Positions 1-6,509 of a stretch of DNA of 28,600 nucleotides are shown here, in pieces. The translations under genes were made by a program, and so were the position numbers. Origin of the DNA: Planctomycetaceae bacterium. Its GTDB lineage: Bacteria; Planctomycetota; Planctomycetia; Planctomycetales; Planctomycetaceae. The number at the start of each line of letters is the position of its first letter. Position 1 is the first letter of the stretch. Below the pieces are notes generated by a model. It had not been told where the DNA came from, did not search any database, and saw only the letters and a list, made by a program, of their open reading frames with translations. Location of the stretch: assembly GCA_020426125.1 (NCBI GenBank), contig JAGQQQ010000414.1, positions 1-28,600 on the forward strand. The letters are read 5' to 3'.

Positions 1-728
1 ATTCGCTTCGACTCCGGGTCATAGACCGGGACAAACGGATATAGACTGTTCTCCATCGCACGTTCAATGTCGCGAAGATATCCCAGCCGAGTCAGATTTT
101 GAGCGCCGCGACTCTCGACAAAGGCGCCTCGAAAAGACTCCGGGGTGGAATTTCGAGCGCGGAAGAAATCCAACGCCATTTGCGTTTGGACATCCGCGAT
201 TTGCCAACCGGATTGGAGACCGAGAAGGTCGTCGATGGCTGCCCCCGCGAAGAGAATATCCTCCCCGGAGAGTTGGTCGTTCGTTCCCGCACACGCCAGC
301 ACGACGGATGAATGACATTTTTCCAGGTGGTCAACGAGTGCGGCTCGATTCACGAAGGCTCCAATTAGAACCTCCCTGGCTCCGAGGCAGTGATGCAGCG
401 TGCGGGTGCCGTTTGTGGTCGTGAAAGCGATCGTCTTTCCACGCACCACGTCTTCCGGATAGCTGAACGGTGAATTGTCACAGTCAAACCCAGGGATCAA
501 TTGGCCTTTTCGTTCGCCTCCGGTGAAGACTGTTCCCTTGGGGGATTGGTCTTTCCAAGCGAGTGCTTCCTCCGGAGTGAGACAGGGAGCAACGGCCGCA
601 GCTCCGTGTGCGAGAGCCGTTGTGATCGTGGTCGAGGCCCGAAGAACATCAATGACAACGGCGGCCGTTTCAGGAAGAACCACCGGATCGATGAATTGCG
701 GGAGGAGTGCAGTAGAAATTGTCTTCAT
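1..728 (-). CDS. comB: 2-phosphosulfolactate phosphatase family protein (ComB-like), 3' end outside window
   Basis: The reading frame starts at ATG 728 and runs off the left edge, giving 242 residues; the family is about 240–250 long, so only a few C-terminal residues should be missing. Family blocks are visible in order: VIDVLRASTT (25–34), GGERKG (70–75), GFDCDNSP (80–87), TTTNGTR (103–109), an LACAG segment near 144–148 and SGEDILFAG (154–162). ComB is a Mg-dependent acid phosphatase that removes phosphate from 2-phosphosulfolactate in coenzyme M or sulfolactate synthesis; many bacteria carry the homologue without making coenzyme M, so the substrate here is uncertain. No strong ribosome binding site precedes the start. 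The BON-like gene lies upstream on the same strand, 142 bases away, so co-transcription is possible. Confidence 0.9.
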   Translation of the reverse strand, partial: MKTISTALLPQFIDPVVLPETAAVVIDVLRASTTITTALAHGAAAVAPCLTPEEALAWKDQSPKGTVFTGGERKGQLIPGFDCDNSPFSYPEDVVRGKTIAFTTTNGTRTLHHCLGAREVLIGAFVNRAALVDHLEKCHSSVVLACAGTNDQLSGEDILFAGAAIDDLLGLQSGWQIADVQTQMALDFFRARNSTPESFRGAFVESRGAQNLTRLGYLRDIERAMENSLYPFVPVYDPESKR

Positions 729-822
729 ATCGCGACTCGACCGCCAGGGATGTCACGACACAGCCATCCGCAAAGTCGGAAAACGGGAACAGAGAAATGG
801 CGCGGGAGATCGATCCCCCGAT

Positions 823-838
823 GACAAGGAATCTTGTC
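823..838. repeat. small inverted repeat between the BON-like and ComB-like genes
   Basis: GACAAG at 823–828 pairs with CTTGTC at 833–838 across a 4-base loop. It lies in the 142-base gap between the two minus-strand genes. There is no T-run, so it is at best a weak processing or attenuation hairpin. Confidence 0.3.
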
Positions 839-870
839 CTGCCCTCTCGAGCTTAACTCCGCCGACCCGT

Positions 871-1149
871 TCACATCACTTCAATTGTGTTTTGTAGCTC
901 GCAGTTCGTCAATTCTTCCATCGCGATCTGTGACGCGAGCTGTTTGACGTAATACGTCGATGTTCGTCCCGAAATGACCAGATATTCGTCGATCTTTTCG
1001 ACACGTAGGTCACGGATTCTCCCAGAAGTTTGGTTGGAAATCTTCCGTTGAAGCTGCTCCGCATCGTCTTGACGAGCGGCCAGCATCACCGCCTCGGTAA
1101 GGATTTGTGGGGCGGGAGCTTGGGGAGTGAGAATTTGGGGCGCGTCCAT
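871..1149 (-). CDS. small BON-domain-like protein
   Basis: This encodes 92 residues. A strong Shine-Dalgarno sequence (AAGGAGGAA) precedes ATG 1149, which fixes the start. The first 20 residues are rich in Pro and Ala with no signal peptide. Residues about 27–85 have the pattern of a BON-like alpha/beta fold: a helix (AARQDDAEQLQRKI), a strand (RIRDLRVEKIDEYLVISGRT) and a helix (STYYVKQLASQIAMEEL). The GRTSTYYVKQLA stretch is typical of short planctomycete proteins of this kind. BON domains usually bind phospholipid or other ligands at envelopes, but nothing here proves that. The gene lies upstream of the ComB-like gene on the same strand. Confidence 0.7.
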   Translation of the reverse strand: MDAPQILTPQAPAPQILTEAVMLAARQDDAEQLQRKISNQTSGRIRDLRVEKIDEYLVISGRTSTYYVKQLASQIAMEELTNCELQNTIEVM

Positions 1150-1368
1150 ATCTTCTGTTCCTCCTTGAGTGGGCCGCAGCGGAAAACACGATCGTTCAAA
1201 CTCTGATGTTCAATGCAACAAATTGGATTGTCGTTGGTCTTCGTAGATTTTTGCGGAACCCCGATTTCTCCGCCTCGGGGATTCCCCCGTCTAGTGAACA
1301 GGGGATCAACCTATCGAAGATTGTTTACCAAAGTTTACAGTTTGGACCTCGAATCCGTCAAAGACTTT

Positions 1369-1422
1369 TTGGCCTCCGGAAACGCGAATTTCCGAATTTT
1401 CGGGTCTGCCTCTGGAGGCCAA
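1369..1422. repeat. hairpin-forming inverted repeat in divergent region
   Basis: TTGGCCTCC at 1369–1377 is perfectly complementary to GGAGGCCAA at 1414–1422. The 36-base interior contains a short direct repeat (CGAATTT then CCGAATTTT). It could be a structured leader of the symporter transcript or a terminator-like element. No T-run follows. Confidence 0.45.
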
Positions 1423-1529
1423 GCTCTAATGACGACGTGAAGTCTCTCGACATTGCGTCATTCAGTGACATTGGAAAAGGATTTCAGGCAACTTTCTGAT
1501 CTGCATCCGGCCTCGAAAACCCCAAAGTG

Positions 1530-1549
1530 TCGAACAACCGTTTGTTCGA
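1530..1549. promoter_or_regulatory. 8-bp inverted repeat, possible operator upstream of symporter
   Basis: TCGAACAA and TTGTTCGA form a perfect dyad with a 4-base spacer (CCGT), about 150 bases before the symporter start. Size and symmetry fit a binding site for a dimeric repressor, but no regulator gene is adjacent. A role as a simple hairpin is equally possible. Confidence 0.35.
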
Positions 1550-1695
1550 ACGGCTCAATCGAGCTTTCGACGAATTCTCCGCTTCTCACCAAAGAGAATG
1601 GGCAGCGCCCATCCAACCGGTTATGTTGATGCGACGTACCGGCCGACTTGTCGGAAGTTGATCGCAAAACACCAACCAAGAAACGTGCGGACGCG

Positions 1696-3369
1696 ATGAT
1701 CGAATCCGGAATTCTCGGAATGTGGGCGCGAACTTTCTCGCCAGAACTGGCGACGGGCGGCTTGGTGCCGTTGGACTATGGCATTGTCGCGTTGTATGCG
1801 TGCATGACGCTCTGGCTTGGCTGGTACTATGCCCGCAAACAAGAGACGACGCAGGAGTATTTCGTCGGCAACGGTCGGATGAATCCGATTTTGATCGGGG
1901 TCTCCCTGTTCGCCACGCTGCTCAGCACCATCTCCTATTTGTCACTTCCCGGGGAGATTCTGGGTAAGGGGCCGGTCTGGATGGTGACCGTGATCGCCTT
2001 TCCCTTGTCCTATCTCGCGATTGCCTACTGGTTGCTCCCCGTCTACATGACCCAGCGTGTCACCAGCGCCTACGAACTTCTGGAAGTGAAACTGGGACTC
2101 AGTGTCCGACTCTTGGGCGCTGTGATGTTTCTGATGCTGCGGCTGGTTTGGATGTCGCTCCTACTTTACATGACCGCCGAAGCCTTGGTGACGATGATGG
2201 GGGCCAGCGAGAAATTGATCCCCTGGGTCGTGATCGTGGCCGGATCGGTCGCGCTCATCTACACCTCACTTGGCGGCCTCAGGGCGGTCGTGATTACGGA
2301 TCTCTTCCAAACAATCCTGCTCTATGGGGGAGCGTTGCTGGTTCTGGCGATGGTCACTTGGCAGATGGGGGGCCTCGGCTGGATCCCCACAGAGTGGCAT
2401 GAGAACTGGGACACGCAACCCGTTTTCAGCCTGGATCCAACCGTCCGCGTGACGATGTTGGGGGTGGTTCTGAATGTCTTGATCTGGCAGGTCTGCACCG
2501 CCGGAGGGGATCAGACATCCGTCCAACGGTTCATGGCCACCGAAGATCTGAAAGCCGCCCGAAAAGCGATCGCGACACAGATGACGGTCGCCGTCGCTGT
2601 GAATCTGACTTTGGCGATCGTGGGTGTGGCGTTACTGGGATATTTTTCTGCCCATCCGGATCAGATTCCCCTGAACAAGGATCTCAAGGCGGACGCCGAC
2701 AAGATGTTCCCGCTGTTCATCGCCCATCAACTCCCGATGGGCATCTCCGGTCTCGTCATCTCTGCGATGTTCGCCGCCGCGATGTCGAGCATGGACTCCG
2801 GCGTCAACTCGATCACCGCCGTCGTGATGACCGACTTCTTCGATCGGTTCGGCCTGTCTCCAAAGGACGAAAAAGACCATGTCTTTCGAGCCCGCATCCT
2901 GGCTCTGACCATTGGGGTGATCGTCGTCATCGGGAGTTCGTACATTGGGCAAGTTCCCGGCAATATCACGGCGGTGACGCAGAAGACGACGAACCTTCTG
3001 ACAACCCCGATCTTCTGCCTGTTTTTCTTTGCGTTGTTTGTTCCCTTCTCCAATACTCCAGGTGTCTGGGCGGGGGCGATTTGTGGAGTGTCGACAGCGG
3101 TCCTGATTGCCTTTTCCGGGCCGATTGTGACCGCGTGCGTCAACAACTTGGGCTGGGATCCCTATCAGTTCCGCGTGGCGGTGACGGAAGTCCTCAGCGA
3201 AGATGGTCAGACCGTCATCGGATATACTGTCGCGGACCCGGTCAGTTTTCAGTGGATCGCCCCGTTGGCTGTGCTCGCCAATGTCGGTGTCGGTTCCCTG
3301 GTCAGCCTGCTCACCGGCGGGGCGCGTGCCGGCGCTCCATTGCTAGAAACACCTTCATCGGATGATTAA
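1696..3369 (+). CDS. sodium:solute symporter (SSS/SLC5 family)
   Basis: This is an integral inner-membrane transporter that couples Na+ entry to uptake of an organic solute such as a sugar, sialic acid or proline; the substrate cannot be read from sequence. The frame is open from TTG 1648, but ATG 1696 (557 residues) or ATG 1720 looks more natural; none has a clear Shine-Dalgarno. Thirteen or so hydrophobic segments are seen, beginning LDYGIVALYACMTLWLGWYY. The family hallmark is FAAAMSSMDSGVNSIT (residues 375–390 from the TTG), where conserved Ser residues help form the Na2 site. The early QEYFVGNGRMNP and STISYLSLPGE blocks are also typical. The last 20 residues are hydrophilic. The HEAT-repeat gene follows after only 3 bases, so the two are very likely one operon. 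Confidence 0.93.
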   Translation: MIESGILGMWARTFSPELATGGLVPLDYGIVALYACMTLWLGWYYARKQETTQEYFVGNGRMNPILIGVSLFATLLSTISYLSLPGEILGKGPVWMVTVIAFPLSYLAIAYWLLPVYMTQRVTSAYELLEVKLGLSVRLLGAVMFLMLRLVWMSLLLYMTAEALVTMMGASEKLIPWVVIVAGSVALIYTSLGGLRAVVITDLFQTILLYGGALLVLAMVTWQMGGLGWIPTEWHENWDTQPVFSLDPTVRVTMLGVVLNVLIWQVCTAGGDQTSVQRFMATEDLKAARKAIATQMTVAVAVNLTLAIVGVALLGYFSAHPDQIPLNKDLKADADKMFPLFIAHQLPMGISGLVISAMFAAAMSSMDSGVNSITAVVMTDFFDRFGLSPKDEKDHVFRARILALTIGVIVVIGSSYIGQVPGNITAVTQKTTNLLTTPIFCLFFFALFVPFSNTPGVWAGAICGVSTAVLIAFSGPIVTACVNNLGWDPYQFRVAVTEVLSEDGQTVIGYTVADPVSFQWIAPLAVLANVGVGSLVSLLTGGARAGAPLLETPSSDD

Positions 3370-3372
3370 CTC

Positions 3373-4299
3373 ATGGACAACAACACTCTCGCTCAATCCC
3401 GCGACGCCAACAGATCCTTGGCGAGACGGACCTTCACCATTTCCATGATTTTCGTCCTGTGCCTGGGAATGGGACAGCTCTCACACGGAGCGGACCAGAA
3501 ACCTCTCAAGCTGTCCCCCGAAGTCCGCGAACGCTGCGTCCAGATCCTGCAAGACGGGATGCACAGCGATGAGTTCTGGCCATCGATCCACGCCGCCGAA
3601 GGATTGACACTCGGAGGTTATGGCGACGAGGTCATTGAATACCTCACACCGAAACTCACGACGGAGGAGGACGACCAGAAACGCTGTGGCCTCGCGCGGG
3701 AGATCGTGCGAGCCGGGGACCGTGACAAGGCTCAGATCATGCTGGAGATCCTCGCGGGGGAGGATCCCCATGGCCATGTGCACGCCGCCGAGAGTCTTTA
3801 CAAGGTGAACGAACTTGGCGACGGAGTCGCCATGCGAAAGCGTTTTCAGGAGACGGACGACCTCCGTCTCAAACTGATGACGGCTGCCGCGCTCGCCCGT
3901 TCGGGGGACAAGGACGCCTTGGCCTTTCTGAGAAAGATGCTCAGTCACGAGGACCCGGAACTGTACAAAGTCGCCGCCTGGATCTTGGGCCGCATCGGGG
4001 ACAAGACCGATATCCTGAGGATCCGCCGCAATCTGTCGCGAGATGCCGATGAGTTGACCCACGCGTATCACCAGCATTCCCTGGCAGCGTTGGGGGATCC
4101 CGCGGGAATGGTCGCACTCGGTAAGAATCTGCAGAGTGAGGATCCTTTCGTGCGAACATACGCCGCGACGTTTGCCGGTGATGCGGGAGCAACGCAGTTC
4201 GCGGACGAATTGATTGACATGCTGGACGATCCCCATCTGGACGCCCGCTATCGTGCCGCCCAATCGCTGCTATTCCTGTCCCGCCCCGTCGTCGAATAA
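3373..4299 (+). CDS. secreted HEAT-repeat protein
   Basis: This encodes 308 residues. The N-terminus has a basic stretch (RSLARRT) and a hydrophobic core (FTISMIFVLCLGMGQL) ending SHGA|DQ near residue 40, which is a plausible Sec signal peptide, so the mature protein should be periplasmic or envelope-located. The rest is made of alpha-helical repeats of about 30–35 residues (for example HAAESLYKVNELGDG, LMTAAALARSGDKDALAFL, KVAAWILGRIGDKTDILRI, YRAAQSLLFLS), the pattern of HEAT/PBS-lyase-like repeats that act as protein-binding scaffolds. No catalytic motif is seen. Its ATG is 3 bases after the symporter stop, which implies translational coupling and a linked job, perhaps as a periplasmic partner of the transporter. 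That last point is inference. Confidence 0.85.
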   Translation: MDNNTLAQSRDANRSLARRTFTISMIFVLCLGMGQLSHGADQKPLKLSPEVRERCVQILQDGMHSDEFWPSIHAAEGLTLGGYGDEVIEYLTPKLTTEEDDQKRCGLAREIVRAGDRDKAQIMLEILAGEDPHGHVHAAESLYKVNELGDGVAMRKRFQETDDLRLKLMTAAALARSGDKDALAFLRKMLSHEDPELYKVAAWILGRIGDKTDILRIRRNLSRDADELTHAYHQHSLAALGDPAGMVALGKNLQSEDPFVRTYAATFAGDAGATQFADELIDMLDDPHLDARYRAAQSLLFLSRPVVE

Positions 4300-4316
4300 T
4301 GAACCCACCGACGACG
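4287..4316 (+). repeat. hairpin spanning the HEAT gene stop codon
   Basis: CGTCGTCG (4287–4294) and CGACGACG (4309–4316) form a perfect 8-bp stem with a 14-base loop that contains the TAA stop. It could protect the 3' end or serve in termination, but no T-tract follows. Confidence 0.35.
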
Positions 4317-4521
4317 AATGATCGCACCCCCAAGAGTGGTCTGCGCACGGGGATTCCCGTCCCTGATGATCTCTCCGTTTTTCCGGTTCGTGATCCCTCC
4401 CGCTCACCGCAAGGGAGTCTCCTATCGACTTTTGGCATACACACCCCCCAAGTGAGAACATCAGCCGCTGCGGATTCCCCTGGCTGAGGACTCTTTCTAA
4501 GATGGGGCGGAGGAGACAGCC

Positions 4522-4815
4522 ATGGAACGAGAACAACTGAAATCGACCCTCCGCGATCTGCATGACAAGCTGAGTGCGGAAGAGTCCATTGATGACGAAA
4601 CAACCGCTCTGCTCCAGCAACTCGCGGACGATATCGACCGACTGAGTCAAAAACCGGAAGCCGCTGAGCCGCCGAAGGAAGTCAGCCTGGAGCAGGAAAA
4701 ACAGGGACTGCTCGATCGGTTATTGGACCTGTCCGAAGGGTTTGAAGAGTCCCATCCCCAATTGGCTCGGGCGATTGGCAATGTGGCTTCGGCGCTCAGC
4801 CGAATCGGGATCTGA
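4522..4815 (+). CDS. DUF4404 family protein
   Basis: This encodes 97 residues, cytosolic and helical. GGAGGAGA lies about 7 bases before ATG 4522 and supports the start. The N-terminal helix (REQLKSTLRDLHDKLSAEE) and the C-terminal block ESHPQLARAIGNVASALSRIGI match the small DUF4404 family of uncharacterised proteins, which have two helices joined by a charged linker (here KPEAAEPPKEVSLEQEK). The function is unknown. The gene ends 31 bases before the likely start of the BASS transporter, so they are probably co-transcribed. Confidence 0.85.
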   Translation: MEREQLKSTLRDLHDKLSAEESIDDETTALLQQLADDIDRLSQKPEAAEPPKEVSLEQEKQGLLDRLLDLSEGFEESHPQLARAIGNVASALSRIGI

Positions 4816-4846
4816 GGAAACGGCACCTTCGCTGGCCCAAGGTTCG

Positions 4847-5833
4847 ATGCTTCAACGGTACCTGCTTCTCTGGCTTGTCGGATTGTCCCTCGTCGCGGCC
4901 TATTGGCCGACAGTCTTTGAGGATCCGTTCTTGCTGTCCAAGCCGTTTCTGGGACAGATGGTCATGCTGATCATGTTTTCCATCGGCGCCATTCTCCCCG
5001 TTGACGAAGTCAAGGACGTCCTCAGCCGCTGGTACATGATTCTGGGCGGGACGGCTGTGCAATATCTGTCCATGCCGGCTCTGGCGTGGGGTGTCACGCA
5101 ACTGTTCCCCATGGACGAATCCACTCGACTGGGCGTAATCCTGGCTGGGTGTGTGCCGGGGGCGATGGCTTCGAACGTGCTGACCATGGCCGCCAAAGGC
5201 AACGTTAGCTACTCCGTCGGCCTGACGACCTCGGCTACTTTGCTCTCCCCCCTCGTGGTTCCTCTCGCTCTGTGGGTCACCCTGGGGGCGCAAGCGAGTC
5301 CCCAGCTGCTGCTGGACTCCGCACAATGGCTCGCAGTGCAGGTCGTGTTACCCACAGTGACTGGGTTTCTCCTCAGCCGATTCTCGGATCGATTCGCCAG
5401 AGCCGCCGAGTATTCGGCTGAATCGATCGCCAACCTGACAATTCTCTGGGTGATCGCGGTGGTTGTCGCAGCGAATCGGGGGAGTCTGCGCGAGTTGCCC
5501 GTCCAATTGGTCTCCGCCCTCCTTCTCTTAAACCTTTCCGGTTACTTGGCTGGAGCCACAGGGGGGTGGCTGCTCAGCTTGAATTCCGGCATGCGGCGGG
5601 CGTTGATCTTGGAAGTGGGAATGCAGAATGCCGGTGCGGGAGTGGCACTCGCGTCGGCGCTGTTCCCCCATCAATCGGGAGTCGCGTTGCCATGCGGCTT
5701 GTATGCTTTTGGATGCATGCTGACAGGGACACTGCTCGCCCAGACTCTTGGCCGATTTCCACCCAAAGTTGGACTTGCGAAACAGTGCGAGCCTAAGCCC
5801 GAGCCGAGTCTTGAAACCGGAATCGATCCTTGA
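4847..5833 (+). CDS. bile acid:sodium symporter family (BASS) transporter
   Basis: An open frame begins at 4742 inside the DUF4404 gene, but ATG 4847 gives a 328-residue protein that starts at the first membrane helix (MLQRYLLLWLVGLSLVAAYW) and avoids the overlap, so I prefer it. About nine or ten hydrophobic helices follow. Family blocks are QMVMLIMFSIGAILPVDEV, where the transport domain begins, AGCVPGAMASNVLTMAAKGN, and the crossover-helix stretch SYSVGLTTSATLLSPLVVP. Near the C-terminus, EVGMQNAGAGVALA is the second conserved crossover region. BASS proteins carry organic anions such as pyruvate, pantothenate, keto acids or sulfur compounds together with Na+. The substrate here cannot be inferred. 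The tail (about 25 residues) is hydrophilic. Confidence 0.92.
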   Translation: MLQRYLLLWLVGLSLVAAYWPTVFEDPFLLSKPFLGQMVMLIMFSIGAILPVDEVKDVLSRWYMILGGTAVQYLSMPALAWGVTQLFPMDESTRLGVILAGCVPGAMASNVLTMAAKGNVSYSVGLTTSATLLSPLVVPLALWVTLGAQASPQLLLDSAQWLAVQVVLPTVTGFLLSRFSDRFARAAEYSAESIANLTILWVIAVVVAANRGSLRELPVQLVSALLLLNLSGYLAGATGGWLLSLNSGMRRALILEVGMQNAGAGVALASALFPHQSGVALPCGLYAFGCMLTGTLLAQTLGRFPPKVGLAKQCEPKPEPSLETGIDP

Positions 5834-5956
5834 GGCGTCCACCGAAGTGAACGAGAAATGGGTTTTTGTGCTCCAAAAGTGTCGACTCAGCAGGACGGTT
5901 GTACGTAACCACTTACCTGAAAGGATCTTCCGTCCGGCACCCTAATTTAACGGACG

Positions 5957-5984
5957 TTGACACCCTCTGTGGTCTGCCTATAAT
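5957..5984 (+). promoter_or_regulatory. consensus sigma-70 promoter for thioredoxin
   Basis: TTGACA at 5957–5962 and TATAAT at 5979–5984 are both perfect consensus hexamers, with a 16-base spacer. Transcription would start near 5991, leaving a 5' leader of about 110 bases before the thioredoxin ATG. This is the clearest promoter in the window. Confidence 0.85.
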
Positions 5985-6100
5985 TCCGCCTCAATCCAAC
6001 CCGCGAAAATTCGCACGGACTCAAAACTTGGTCTCCCCCGGGCTTCGTTAACGCTCATCCTTCGCGGTTGGTGGAACAAGAAATTTAGGAGAATTGAAAT

Positions 6101-6430
6101 ATGGCTGGGAACGTAGCGGACTTCACCGACGATTCCTTTCAATCTGAAGTCCTGGAATCCAGTGAACCAGTTCTGGTGGATTTCTGGGCTCCCTGGTGCG
6201 GACCCTGTAAGCGGCTTGCCCCAACCATCGAATCGCTCGCCAACACCTATTCCGGCAAGGTGAAATTCGGAAAGGTCAACACGGACGAAAACCGAAACGC
6301 TGCGATGAAGTATCAGATCAGCAGCATTCCCACATTGATCGTGTTCAAAAACGGCGAACCAGTCGACCGCGTCATGGGAGCCCAACCCGAAGCCGCGATC
6401 GCCCAAGTTCTGGATAAGCACGTCGGCTAA
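6101..6430 (+). CDS. trxA: thioredoxin
   Basis: This encodes 109 residues, the usual thioredoxin length. The redox motif WCGPCK is at 32–37 and the cis-proline at 77 (SSIPTLIVF). The central strands VLVDFWAP and KVKFGKVNTDE are typical. It reduces protein disulfides in the cytosol using electrons from thioredoxin reductase, and serves enzymes such as ribonucleotide reductase and methionine sulfoxide reductase. The Shine-Dalgarno AGGAGA lies 8–9 bases before ATG. The gene has its own consensus promoter (5957–5984) and is followed by a strong GC hairpin (6457–6482), so it is probably transcribed mostly alone. Confidence 0.97.
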   Translation: MAGNVADFTDDSFQSEVLESSEPVLVDFWAPWCGPCKRLAPTIESLANTYSGKVKFGKVNTDENRNAAMKYQISSIPTLIVFKNGEPVDRVMGAQPEAAIAQVLDKHVG

Positions 6431-6456
6431 TCACAGGTTTGTCTGACGACTATTAC

Positions 6457-6482
6457 GGCCGGCGGCGGTGATCGCCCCGGCC
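6457..6482 (+). terminator. GC-rich hairpin after thioredoxin
   Basis: GGCCGG (6457–6462) pairs with CCGGCC (6477–6482); inside, GGCG pairs with CGCC around a 5-base loop, with one bulged C. There is no T-run, so it may pause or attenuate transcription rather than terminate it fully. It lies 26 bases past the thioredoxin stop. Confidence 0.5.
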
Positions 6483-6509
6483 TGTTCGATATCGGGGAAA
6501 GGAGTCCCC

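Larger units (their letters stand above)
1150..1695. other. divergent intergenic region with two inverted repeats
   Basis: About 545 bases separate the minus-strand BON-like gene from the plus-strand symporter. The short open frames here look like chance frames with no family pattern. Two symmetric elements stand out. A 9-bp perfect inverted repeat (TTGGCCTCC at 1369–1377, GGAGGCCAA at 1414–1422) encloses a 36-base loop. An 8-bp perfect inverted repeat (TCGAACAA at 1530–1537, TTGTTCGA at 1542–1549) has a 4-base loop. I could not identify a convincing sigma-70 promoter. Confidence 0.55.

Noticed and set aside
3481..4263. 260-residue minus-strand frame
   Set aside because: It is a shadow of the HEAT-repeat gene in GC-rich DNA.
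4742..4846. N-terminal extension of the BASS transporter overlapping DUF4404
   Set aside because: The overlap of 74 bases and polar sequence before the first helix argue for ATG 4847.
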